A program made the translations under genes and the position numbers. The notes under the pieces are model-generated. The model searched no databases. It saw nothing but the letters and a program-made list of their open reading frames with translations, and had not been told where the DNA came from. Below, in pieces: positions 31,644 through 43,529 of a stretch of 64,000 nucleotides of DNA (position 1 is its first letter; each line of letters begins with the position of its first letter). The DNA is from Ulva prolifera (Eukaryota > Chlorophyta > Ulvophyceae > Ulvales > Ulvaceae), in NCBI GenBank assembly GCA_023078555.1, contig CM041199.1, forward strand, positions 5,275,315-5,339,314. The letters run 5' to 3'.

Positions 31644-33457
31644 TCACATGAAATCGACGTCATCGTCGGCGTCGCCGTAGCCCTTGTATCGCATGTTGTC
31701 GAGGCCGACCGTGATGTCGTCGCTCTCCATGCGCAGCGACTTCTTGTTGCCTGCACACGTGCCGCGGCGCCGCGGTGAGAATGGGTGCATGCACCGCCGC
31801 AAGCACGCAGACACAGCGCGACGCCAGAACGGCATGGAGCACCGGTGCGAAATGTCGGCAGAGACTGTGCGGGGGACGGAACACAGTCCGCAATCCACTT
31901 CAGCACCACACCTCACGCCCAAATACGAGACGCAGTGACACAGGCACAGGCGTGCGCGATGTGGGCGGCACGGCCAGGTGGAGCAGCATAAGCACCACGG
32001 CAGCCCATATGGCAGTGAAGATCTCATTCAGCACAAAGTCCAGGGCGCTTGTTCGCCACCGCCAGAAAGGGGGCGGGCAGGCGGGGGCGCGCACCCTTCT
32101 TGCCCTGCGCGGCGGCTTCCCGCGCCGCCTTGAGCTTTGCGGACCGCACGCCCGCTAGCGCCGTCTCGACGTCCTTGATCGCCTCGGCCTCCATCGCCTC
32201 GCACAGCCCCTTCGTCACCTGCTTCACAAACAGCTTGTACTGCTTGCTGTCCTTGTGCTTCGTGCCGTACAGCGCGACGAGCGTGTCCGCGTACTTCTCA
32301 AACTCCGTCTTGGTCTTGGGCTGCATCGTGTCGAGCTCGTTGCCGCCGCCGCCGGCCGCGAGGTCGCCGGCGAACATGCGCATCTCGGCCTCGGCCTGGG
32401 CGCGGGCGACGGCGGCGGGGTCGTTGGGGTCGACGTTGGCGGAGGCTGCGGCCACGGTGGCATCGGCGCGGTCCTTCGCGGCGTACTTCGACTCTGTCAC
32501 CTTCTTTGGCTGCACGGCAGGAGGGCGCATGCGCTGTGAGGGGGGGCACAAAGGTCTGCAGCCATGACGGTATGTACACCTGCCACGCAAACAGCCCCCG
32601 CGGTTGAATCTGAGAGCTTGAGTGGTAGCTAGCGGCGCTGAGTCGCCATCAAGGGCCGGAAAAAAAAAGGACCAGAAATGCGGTCCTCGTTTCATTGTGC
32701 GCGGCCGGTTCAGGCATCGCATGTGTGTTCTGGGCAAGGCTCTACTGCTGTAATTACTGATTCATAGAGCTGAGGCTGCCAGAAACACGTGACGTTGAAC
32801 GACCTCACTTGTGGATCTGCTAGTCCAGGAAGGGCTGTTGATGAGAGCCAGGCCTGGACGAGCTGAGCCACGATCGTGTGATCGTGCAGCAGAGGGATGC
32901 CACGGCAACAACACTGAAGACATCGCGGAAGGGCGATACCAGGGGCGTGATCGTGAAGCTAGCGTGTGGTTGAGCTCTACAGGCTCGAATAACTCGAGGC
33001 AATGGTCACTCCAGAAACGGTAGCTTGTGTAACTGCGGCACCGGGGAAGCATGTGGACGACCAGATCGGTCGCGGCAACAGATTGAAACAAAGTGTGGAC
33101 TTGATCATGTCATGTGTCGTGGTCGAGTGAAGCAGCAGTTTGCGGCAAGATAGCGGTCCGTGCTACGTGTGGTCGATGCCTGCGTCCACGCGCGTCTTTG
33201 CAACTGCCTCCAAACACAGCAACATTGTGACATAGGCTGCCTCTGTCGGGTCGCTTGGGGTCGAAAGCACCTCAGTGGCCCGAAAGCAGCAAAGTGCGTG
33301 GAAGCACCTGTGATTCAGGGACCGCTGACTCCCAATCGTCTTCGATAGGCTCGGTCGCCTCTCCGGCGAATTTAGATTCATCAACATCATGCAAGCTGAC
33401 ACCTGCGAGCATCTGGTCGGCTTCCGCCTCCCAATCGTCTTCCCATGAGTCGCCCAT
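31644..33457 (-). CDS. eIF3j: Eukaryotic translation initiation factor 3 subunit J
   Basis: Three exons: 33457-33308, 32509-32095 and 31750-31644, all phase-consistent (672 bases, 223 residues). The N-terminus (MGDSWEDDWEAEADQML...EPIEDDWESAV) is the acidic, Trp-Asp-rich region typical of eIF3j/Hcr1. Exon 2 begins PKKVTESKYAAKDRADATVA and contains the helical core TKTEFEKYADTLVALYG...KQYKLFVKQVTKGLCEAME, matching the conserved eIF3j fold. Exon 3 ends DNMRYKGYGDADDDVDFM, comparable to the acidic ...DFM tail of animal eIF3j. The protein binds the 40S decoding centre and aids eIF3 recruitment and ribosome recycling. The ATG at 33457 is preferred because the frame 5' of it has no other ATG and the family starts with this acidic block. 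The length agrees with the family (about 220-260 residues). Confidence 0.9.
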
Positions 33458-36400
33458 GTCTCCAAGTGCACCGGAACTCCAGGACAAGGCGTCAAAGCAA
33501 CAGCAAGCTCAGGTGATAGATCGAAAGCCTGAAGAAGTTGGCTTTCGTACTACAGAGTATATCAATCACTCAATCAGGTTTATCGCACAGTACTATTGCA
33601 GAGGCTGGCCGGCGGACAGGCTTCTATGGTCTCACGAGAGTGTATGTCTGGTCCGGACACAGCTGCAAAGGGAGCGTAGGTGCACTCAGGTTGCGCTACA
33701 TAATCCCTGCATGCCGCTGCCCAGGTCGCTGTCAGACTCCGCTCTGCCAGACGCCGCACCGCACCACCTTCGCAGAATCCTCCTGGCGCCATACATGCAT
33801 GAGATCCAGCTGCGCGCAAGCACGACCTCCGAACGCAAGCAGCAGTAATCTCAGAGACACAGCATACGCTCACCTAGTAAAGCTGCTGTATGCTGCTCCT
33901 GTTTGTACACCGTACAAAGATGCCTGCGCGCATACAACCAGACTTGGAACACGAGAAGCCATCGCAGGGTCATTGTATTCTTGTTTGAAGCCTCGACCCG
34001 AAGCCAGTGACGGCACGATATTCAAATCAAAGGTTCGCCCTGCTTGTGCAATCGTGTCGCTAGGCTTTAGGCTCAGCCTGGAGAAGAGCCGAGCGCTCTG
34101 CTACGCACGTTCGCGCCACCAGGTGCATCCACTACAACTTTTCTTGGCATGATTGCCACAGCTATTTGGTTCAAGGGAGTCGTGCTGCTGCTGCCACCGC
34201 CGCCTGTTGTCCGCTCGTCTGTTTAAAGCAACCTTTTAATTGTCCACGTCAGCCTTGTTCGATTCGCCCTGTCGCCGTGTGTTTCCCCGCAAGCATCCTG
34301 AACTTTCATCTTCCCAAACGGCATCTTAGATTTTTATTAGTTCTGGTCTGGCTGTTTGGAGAGCGGTACGTGCTTCATCGTTGCGCCATGCTTCGCATCT
34401 GACACGATCGCGGCCAGTAGTACTCAAAAGAAGATCCACATCGTGTAACCAAGCGCAGAGTGGAACAATAGGTATGCAGTCAAGTATTGGGCCTATGTGC
34501 AGGATTTTACTGTTAACAATGTCAGGTTCACCTTCGGGAATTCATGGTGGCAGAGGCCTCGCTCGGCGGCACTTGTCGGCAACAGTCCCGGCTGTCACCG
34601 ATTGCAAGTTTCTCATATCTTCGGGGCTGAACGCAAGAAGGCACGCAGCTGACCTTCTACCTGTTGCAGAATGCCAAAAGTAGCCAGTCGCAGCTGCTTT
34701 CCAGATCTGCCCTCGAGACAGCCTGTCCCGCTCGCGCAATTCACATGGTATGGCAATAGATGTGGAGAATGTCGGACACAGATACGTGATGTGCAGGACG
34801 GGCGACCTACCCGGCATCAGTTTGGCTCGAATCTCTCATCAGCAAGCAACACCTCCTTCCAGCTCCATCAATGCTGCCCCCGCTACCAGGCCCAGGCCAC
34901 GGGCAAACGCCACACTCTCACGGCCCAGCACCGCTGCATCCATCAGCCACAAGAGCGCCATGGACTTCTCCCACGAAGCCACCAGCCCCAGGCGACCAGC
35001 CCTTGTACCATCCATGCAGCAGGGAACCACACTACTGCAAAAAGTCACATCATCGACTGCACACAATGCGCTGGCCCTGCCTCTGGCAGTCACGCCAGCA
35101 GCAGTCGCAGCAGTGCGAGCCTTTGCATCTCCGATCCTGGGTGGCTTAGGTCGTGTTCAAAGGACCACGACAGCAGCAGCAGGTCATGCCTGGAACCAAG
35201 GCATGCACATGATCGTCGCAGCACCTCCCGCTGCAGTCAACGGCTACTGCCGGCTACTCCACAGCGTCCAGATCCGACTGTAGTCAAGCGCCAGTCTACT
35301 GGAGCCAATCGCAGCTGTGCAATATCTCAGATGTATGTGGAACTGTCCTGCCTGGCTCAAGAGAGCGCTGGAGCACTCTCTCAGACGTTGGTGTACATGG
35401 CAGCCCTCATCAGCCACACAGGTCCTGTTGGGATGGTCTCTGTCGTTATCGAGCGTACATGTGTGGCATTCCACAGCCACGATTCACGCCAGGATTGCAG
35501 ATGAGGCAGGTGGCGAGGCAGGGCTGGGAGAGCCCCCAGCAATGTACCGCAGTCTGTCGTGATCGAGTTTCAGCCCAGATGTGCGCCTTTTCTGTGTTCT
35601 GGAAGGCACGGGCCTGGTTTCCGTGGACACCAGATGCTTTGCGACGCTGGCTGCCTGCTGATTGAGGCAGGTGGCCAGATGCTGTGCACTGACAGCCATG
35701 CAAAATGGTGTGGGTGCCAGAGGCCGTGTCTGTGCCAGTAGACACGGCCTCAGCAATTCTTTAGCAGAGAGGAGGGGAGGTGTCGAGTGAGCAGAGAGCT
35801 TGGCAGTGCACCGAGCTGCTGTCCAGTGCCTGAGCCTGAACAGTGCGCATCTGAGCTGTATTCAATAATCAATGTTAAAAAGGAATAGGGTGGGGGATTA
35901 GCGATTCTAACTGTAGTGCACACGATTATAAGCAGCAATTGTGGTCAGGATGTAAGATAGTGCTTCTGAAGCATCCTTGCAATTGTTCCTGGCCTGCTTG
36001 AGGTCTGGGAGTGAAACGCCCTGACTTGCCTCACAATGCTCATGTGCGAACACCGCCCACTGTGTGTGGCTGCTGCATGTGACATGTTCAGTTTCAGCTC
36101 TACCTGTGGCCTTGTCACATTCACAAGGCAGATTCAGAAGAGACTCCTACCTTCGCATCCAGATGTCTGGGCACTCGTGCTCAAATCATGTTGCAAATGC
36201 AGTTGAGAGGAATACGCGACGATGACAGGCACACATGCTCAGAAGTGTGGAAGAGACTCCCAAGGTGATACGATCCAGAGTGCATGGCACTGCCTGGCCA
36301 TTCTACTTCCATGCGCCACAGCCCTGACCTCGCTGCGTGAACAGTCATCAGCCCTCACCGAGGCACCGCCTCCGTGCCCCCTCGCCAGCTCCCCGCCCCA

Positions 36401-38497
36401 CCCGCCGTGATTGCCATATGGCAGTATGATGCTGCACATAAGCACATCAGCTGTTGCGAGCAGGGGAATGTGCAGCCTGCCCTGCAGCTGTGGACCAACG
36501 CCCAGGAGTCCTGGCAGACACAGCTGAGGAGCCTCATAGGCTACCCATTCCAAATCCATCCAGAAATTAGAATGGCCTTCAGATATATAGGACCATGACT
36601 TCAACATGGTCTTCAGATGGGCCGTTCCATGTGAAATGGTGCTGTGTATCTCGCAGAGCTGAGAGGCGCTACCGTCCGGTGCCCCATCAGCACCCTCGCC
36701 CCTCCATGACCCCTCCAGGACACCCCCGCGGCTGCCAATGCCACCTGCCTTTCGTGACACCTCATCAGGTCAGGCGCCTGGCCCGGCGCGTGCATGCATT
36801 GCATGCGTGCGGTGGCCATCACCCGCCTGCTCCACATTCTCCCCCATCATCTCCATGCTTCGAGATGTGCACACTCGTCTGCGTGCATGGCAGAAGCCGC
36901 AGCTACATCTAGCCATGATGTGCCAAGCTAGCATCTAGACTTCCCCAGCTGCGGAGGTGACTCGTGTTGCTCTGATCGACGGCGCCTGACAGCCGATGGC
37001 GCCGGAGGCGACTGTGCCATGCTGATGGCTGCAGAGGGGCTGCGCCTGCCGCGTGCATGCGCCGCTCCCGAGCCCCTGCCAACTGTGCGTGGAGCTCGAG
37101 TACCCAGCGCCGATGCTGCTGTGCGGGTGTTCAATCTCCTCGCATCACATGCTGGAGCACCGGCAGGCGTGCGAGCCGGGGAGTGTGGAGCGTCCTGGGG
37201 TTAGACTAAATTTTAATTAAAAATAAGTTCCGGCCCGGCCGGGTCGTGGCGCCGCGGCGCACGACAAGCCTGCCGCCCCCGTGCACCCCTGTCCTCGATG
37301 CCTGTCAATCTGGCGCAGCCAGACAATGCACTGGTGGCGTTGATTGCATTTGCACCGGCCACTCGGACTGTGTCATTGTAACACACAGAGTATACGGCAG
37401 TCTCTGGCCTGGGCTTGACGGGGCATGTTACCGTGTCACGAACACGTTTGGTGGTGGTGCTACAGATGCGAGTGCTGTCCTGGCATTACACGTGCATACA
37501 ACCACCATGCCAATTGAACCAGGCATGCAAATGTGCATACCTTTGTGTCGCTCCTTGCTTTGAGTGGTTCCTCGTGGCTGTGGCAGGTCTGATGGTGTCA
37601 GTGGACTATGGAATTGGCAGCAACAGGGTCAGATGCCTCTGTATCTTGATGAGGTGGTGCATGTGGGCACATATGCAAGCATACCGGCTGTGGTGGCTGT
37701 GGTCACTGCATGCCACCAGGACACATGTGGTCATGTGTCCTGGCGGCCCCTCCCTCCGGCTGTATCCTTGCAAGGCCTTGTAACACATGACCACATGACC
37801 ACATGTCCAATGATCGTAGATGACTGTGGCAGTCCAGTGATATGCCTGAAAGACGACATCGAGTCTGACACCATATGCATGCCACTTCACAGCATTATGA
37901 AAAATGAAGGACGTGTGTCATTTGCAGCATCATCGGGCATAAAATGCCTGTATGGCACACGGTGCAAGGGCAGCTCAAAGAGCACTGACAGCCTGTAATA
38001 CAAAATCATCTAGCAACAACAACTTTTCGATATCATAGCGACCGTAGATGTGGAGCTTGCCTTGCTCACCCCAGAACTGGACTGAACTGCAGTGGTCATG
38101 CAAACGCACCTGGGGACGCAAGCGTGTCCGCATTGTCAGGAGGTAAGCAGAGTTTGATTGGCTTGTCTTTCGACCGACATCTAAGCAACGCCCATCGCAG
38201 GCGCGAGCTGCACGAACCATGAGGGGCAGGCTGTGCTATATATTCAACGTTGTGGTGCAGGACCACCTGAAGCACACCTCCTAGAGCCGTTCTCGGTCAA
38301 CGTCGTGTACCTAGGCCTGTCGACGCCGGTGTGAACACCTGGCAGCTGTGCCCTTGAACCTCGAGTCAGAACAGCGTGAGCTTGAGCAGCGCTGCAGCAG
38401 GGTTGTTTCGATCCATTGATCACTGTGTCCCAAAGGAGCTGCGCCAGCGTCCGCATCGCGCGTTCTGTACAGTTTCGGCACTGCGGCAGCTTCCCCG
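33458..38497. other. 5-kb gene-poor stretch
   Basis: No exon with splice signals and recognisable family similarity was found on either strand. It holds the perfect hairpin at 35720-35751. The first few hundred bases should contain the eIF3j promoter. Confidence 0.4.
35720..35751. repeat. Perfect hairpin, 12-bp arms, 8-nt loop
   Basis: GAGGCCGTGTCT at 35720-35731 and its exact reverse complement at 35740-35751. Confidence 0.93.
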
Positions 38498-41021
38498 ATG
38501 CAGGCCTCGGGAACCGACAGCCCAGCGCGCCTGACGCCTGTCTCGACGTCTGATGCGCCACCAGGATCGTTGGTATTTCACGACGTGGTGGATCCCCGCG
38601 TCGTCTCGCGGTGCAGTGCGCTGTCGCTCATCGCTGAGCTGGGTGGTGAAGCCCAGCTGCCAGGTGCTGTGTCGATGGCTGCTTTCAGAGCTTGGCTTGC
38701 GGCAGAGACAGCACTAGCAGATGATCCCGAAGGCACAAAGCTTTCATTTGGCACTATCTGCACTGCCGCCAAGGTGTGACAGCTCTACATCTGGCTGTAC
38801 GCGAGCACTTTCCAGGTGCACATACAGCACATACTCTTTGATTGAAGCTATCTCCAGAGACAACAAGGCATCTCGCCGACCAGCCATCGCCACATGCAAC
38901 CCTCGCCCTGCCCGATGAACTGCCATGTCAGCAGGCCTGAACTGGCCACTGTGCCCATGAACCAGGCGCTGGACTGTGCAGGTAGCAGATGCTGTAGGAG
39001 ACACACGTGCGGGTGAATGGGCAAATTTGGCCGGAGACTACCTGGCCCAGCGCCTTGGAGACCGGGGCAGGTGTTCATCACTTTTTCCAGATTATGCGCC
39101 CGAGTGGCTGGGTCAGGCTGGCAGTCATATCACTGACGGGCTGTCAGAGCTCCCCGATTCAGTTCAGCACCGGATCTTTTCACGTGTTGATGATGCGGAC
39201 GCTCACATGCAGCCACACGAACGCTGGAACAGGCTGTTCTACTTCCTGCCAGAGCGATTTCATTCCAACATTCTTGCTACGGCCATCTCGGATGAGCGGA
39301 ACCTGGAGATAGAGTTGTGTAAGCAATCTCTTCCCGTCGTCACCGCTCTGGCCTCGCTGCCTGATGCAGCTACGCCGCTCATTGCTTCATTGAAGATCAG
39401 GCATTGCTTTGTACACCCGGAACCATATGACTGGTGCCAGAATCCCGAGCATGGCGTTTCAGTTGCCGTTGTTCGAGCGCTTCGCCACCACACAGGCCTC
39501 TCCAGCCTCTGCTTTTCCCACACATATATAAACACCCAATGTTTCACACAGCTCGCATCGGCTGTGTCCACCTTGACCTCTCTTCAAATCCTCAAGCTCA
39601 GTGCCTGTCGTGGCTTTGAAGTTCGTCAGCTGCCTCTGCTGCAGCAGACCCTGCAAGACATGTCTCAGCTGCATACGCTGTCATTCTCCCTAGATGTTGC
39701 TCCCAAATCGAGACGATGCACCGAGAGTAAGGACGTACCTGACGAGCCCTATGCCCCGCCGGAGCTGAAAGCTGCAAGGCTCAGGCAGTGCTCCTGTCTT
39801 GCAGCCATGCTCTCTGCCGCCGCGGCCCTCACCTCGCTGACTCTCAGGGTTTACTCCACACCCAGGGCGAGTGTCAACGGATGGCACACATGGTTCGAAG
39901 CCCCGCATGCTCTCACGGTGCCCCACCTCCAGGTCTTTACGCTTGCAATTGGCTGCAGCAGATGGGCAGCTTCGCTCCTGCGCCAGCTGGACGCTCCCCT
40001 GGTCCGCCTCTTTCTCTGCGATGCAGACGGTCAGGACCTTCATGAGCATGGCCACGATGCGGTGGGCATCCGAGAGTGTGTGCGGCTGCTCTCCAAGTTT
40101 CCGCTCCTCAGGCACATGCCCAATAGGAATCTCTTCACCAAGCGGTGGACTGGTCAGGTATCGATGATGCTGCTGCGGACCGAGCTCACAGCTCTTCAGT
40201 GGCTACACAACGTGCAAGACGCGCGCTTTCACATGCGCGTTGGCACGGCACACGAGCTCGTGCCGCTGATGCCGGTAGCGCTGCCGGGCCTGCGCCGGCT
40301 GTACCTGAGCGTCGAGGGTGAGGGTGGCCTCCGGCGCAGCACCCGGGAGCAGTGGTATAGTGTGGTTGAGCACATCCACCGCTGGCAGCTGCAGGATTTT
40401 GCACTGTCTGTTGACGAGCTACGATTCGCAAGTGACGTTCCGGAGGCGGATGTGGCAGCTTTCGTCCCCGCTGATCTGTTCCCCATGGCATGCCTGTCAA
40501 GTCTTGATGTGGGCGGTTGTCGATTCCTTGACCGCCCAGGCGCCTTAGATGCCCTTGCAAGGATGACACAGCTCCGATGCCTGCACCTCAAACACGTCAC
40601 CGTTCCAGCAGAGGTCCAAGCCGCCCTGCTCCCGAGCCTGCAGGCGCTATCACGCCTCACCCAACTTGAGCTCACTGGTGGCGATACAGATGTGTGGCAA
40701 GCCTTTGCGGGGTCATGCAGGGGGGGTGGGCTGCAGGGGGTGTGGCCTGAACTTCGCCACCTACAAGTACAATTTGATTTATCAGTCACATCATGGGAGG
40801 CTGGGAAGCCACAAGCGGTCGTCCGCACCCTCAGCAGCCTCCCGACTCTACAGGTGCTCTACATCTGCGGCATACAGGACATATGCGACGACGGGGCCTC
40901 TCCTGGCGTCGACGATAAATCTCTGGCAATCCAGCTGAAGCTGCTAGAGCCATACATGATCTCGGGCAATCGCGTGAAGCTTTCATTTTTCAGGTTTCCC
41001 TTTTTCGTTCCGGAGTGGTAG
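38498..41021 (+). CDS. Leucine-rich-repeat protein with possible BTB/Skp1-like N-terminus
   Basis: Two exons, 38498-38773 and 38982-41021, joined in phase across a 208-base intron (2316 bases, 771 residues). The junction reads ICTAAK|VADAVGDTRAGEW. The N-terminal part (LVFHDVVDPRVVSRCSAL, LPGAVSMAAFRAWLAAE, then helices ending WANLAGDYLAQRLGD) has the strand-helix rhythm of a BTB/Skp1 fold, a weak assignment. From about residue 230 irregular leucine-rich repeats are visible, for example LSSLCFSHTYINTQCFTQLA, LTSLQILKLSAC and MTQLRCLHLKHVTVPAEVQ, resembling ribonuclease-inhibitor or F-box-associated LRRs. ELPDSVQHRIFSRV could be read as a degenerate F-box start. The likely role is protein-protein recognition, perhaps as a ubiquitin-ligase substrate adaptor; this is an inference. 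An upstream exon is possible because the ATG lies within a tgcag-like context. Confidence 0.72.
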
Positions 41022-41220
41022 GCAACGGTCCATCGTGTGGTACGTCGCCTGAGCGATGTGAGGCGCTGCTGTTCGAACGAGCCCGGCTGCATCTACTAGA
41101 AGCACCATGCATGCACCTGAGAGTTCCACTCCACACCCGTGACGGGCCGTCCTGACTGGCACTCTGCCAAATAGCTCTTGCGGCATGTGCGCTGCACACG
41201 TCTCCAAACACAGTTCTGCC

Positions 41221-41265
41221 AGTTTGAACACTGCTAGTTTGAACACTGCTAGTTTCAACACTGCA
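41221..41265 (+). repeat. Three tandem 15-bp repeats
   Basis: AGTTTGAACACTGCT occurs twice in a row, followed by a third unit with two differences. Confidence 0.95.
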
Positions 41266-42400
41266 GGCGGCCGCGGTGTGCAGTGGCCCCGAGGTGTGTG
41301 TCATATATATAGCGGGGCGGCGGGCGGCGGGCGGCCTCGGTGACGGGGTGTTGCACTGGCAGCACTGGCATGCGATAACTGCTACTAGTAGGGTCCGCGT
41401 AGCGCGTCTGTTGAGACGGTGTCACCGCCGGAAGTCGTGATAGGGTCGACTGTATCTTTCGTCCATCGTTCTCTGCATTGGCCGCCCGTCTAGATCTGTG
41501 TAGTAAGGTTGCTCTGTATTCAATTTGCCATTGTAGCCTGCAGGTAGAGCATGGTGAGTCATGCAGTCCTCCCCTCGCCGCTAGTGAAGAAGCATGAGGG
41601 TTTGTGCTGGCTGATAGCATGCTACCAATTCTTGGGATCGTTCCCCGTGCTAGAGGGTTGCCACCTTACAAGCCAGCCTATGTGTGCCTCTAAGATGCCA
41701 GAATCTAGGTATCCAGTGTATCTGTCAACTCCGAACGGGCCGTACGGTCTAGTGTTTTGTCACCAGTTTCATGACTTTGTGGAGGTGTGTTTTGTCTCGG
41801 CGTGGTTTACGACTCGCAAAATGTAATGGACGTATATTTGGTGCTCTGGCCCTTTGGCACTGCAGAGCGCATTGCAAAGAAATCTCGCCATATGCATGCA
41901 CATTAACAGTGTACAAGCTGCGGGCACAAGCTGCTTCCATCGCTAGCAGTTACACCAGTCATGGTGCTTGGTGGACATGGAATGACGTCGCTTCGCAGCA
42001 AGCCCCTCGCCAGCCTCATGTCAGCCTCACACGTACCAGCTCAGGCAATAACGCAACAAAAACATCTGTCGACAACAAAGAATTGTCGACAAAAGGCACT
42101 GCCATTTGTAGCCAGCTCTTTGGTGCATAGCTGCTAGTGGCAACAGCACACTGGAACAACAACGAGCGTTCGCTAGCACGCCCACTACCAGTAGCGGGAA
42201 CGCACACAGAGTGACAGACCCCTTCTCCTGCATGCATGCAACCAGTTATTCACCCCAAATGCCCTCTACCTGCTCGGGCACACAAGCACACACAAACATG
42301 CGCCCACACCCGTGCCGGCACCTCAGCTGCCCCCGGCTCAAAGCGCAGCGGCTGCTGGTGAGCGGTAGCGCACTTTCAAGGCTGCCATCCAGACGGTAGA

Positions 42401-42405
42401 CATGA
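42401..42405 (+). repeat. Target-site duplication CATGA, left copy
   Basis: CATGA immediately precedes the 5' LTR and recurs immediately after the 3' LTR at 52776-52780, as expected for integrase-mediated insertion. Confidence 0.93.
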
Positions 42406-43472
42406 TGTTGTGAGATGTTCATCTCACCTCCGGCGCAGGCTGGTAGATGCGCACATGCATAATGACCTCCAGGTGCTTCCAAGCACGTACATGACCGAAT
42501 AAGATAAAACGGTCCGGATATTGCATCATCACATAGTCATCAGATTATAATCATTTGTCATTTCGCGTTGTCGAATACCCGGACAGCGATACATTATTTG
42601 GCCTTTCAACATCATGGGCCTCAGTCGCGCACTGCTCACCATGTGGCTACGAGGGCGTCGCGCACCAGTCATATCACTCTTCACTAACATCTTCATATAT
42701 CTCATTATTAAGCACTGATATCATCGTGCATTTAGACGTGCGCACGAACACAACTTAAGATCACATCAAACGACACAGCATATCAATAGTTAGCTACGTC
42801 ATGATCGTGCACTGGTCATGGGACATGCATGATGACACATTCATAGTCACACGTCATCAGTCATACTCAGCATGCACATGGTCAACTGTGCACAGGCCAT
42901 TCGGAGGCGCTAAGTCACCTATGCCCCGAACCCGCTACGCGGTGGCCACGCTAGAGTACTACACGAAATTGTTATAAAGTCACATTTGGGGTTAAACTCC
43001 GACATGCACGTTATACTCCGAGACGCGCTGTTATCGCACCGGAAGCTACATGCATATGTCAGTGAGCACAATCATACTCGTCACATCATAACGCTGGCAC
43101 CGAGTCCGGTGTCCATTGCTTGTCAGCCAATCATATTAGATATCCCGCGATTATTAGGGATTCCATTCAGTGTGCTCCACTTTTGTGTAGCACTTTAGCG
43201 TGGCCAGCCTTAGCAGGGGTGTCCTGGGTGCATTCCAAACGGTATTTATACCGTGCACTTGCTGGGATTCGTCCTTCTGTTTTCAGAGTTCGAATTGGGG
43301 AACCTATTTCCACTCTGTCGTAACACATTTCTGTCTGACACCCATTTTGTTGACCCTGTCTTACTCCATAGTTGATTACAGTCTCCGCACTGCAACGTAA
43401 GGCCCTCTTCATCCACGCCAAGTCATATACAGGTGCTCGTCAGCGCCCCGGAGGCTTCTACCTCTCTCGACA
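42406..43472 (+). repeat. 5' LTR
   Basis: Starts TGTTGTGAGATG and ends CTCTCTCGACA. No difference from the 3' LTR was noticed, and the short frames in both copies translate identically. A TATTTATA-containing stretch near 43240 is a candidate core promoter. Confidence 0.95.
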
Positions 43473-43492
43473 GGTATCGGTTTGCTAAGATC
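43473..43492 (+). other. Candidate primer-binding site
   Basis: The sequence directly after the 5' LTR starts GGTATCGG. It shares GGTATC with the initiator-Met tRNA primer site of many plant elements (TGGTATCAGAG) but diverges afterwards, so the primer is uncertain. Confidence 0.35.
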
Positions 43493-43529
43493 TTCTGCCT
43501 AACATTTCACACCTGTTGCAGATCTCATC

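Larger units (their letters stand above)
41022..42405. other. Intergenic region left of the LTR retrotransposon
   Basis: Contains three tandem 15-bp units at 41221-41265 and ends with the target-site duplication CATGA. No gene was recognised. Confidence 0.45.

Noticed and set aside
36239-36760. 173-codon minus-strand frame
   Set aside because: Composition looks random, no recognisable motif, no splice context.
42555-43400. Small frames inside the LTRs
   Set aside because: They occur identically in both LTRs, are short and have no similarity; they are non-coding LTR sequence.
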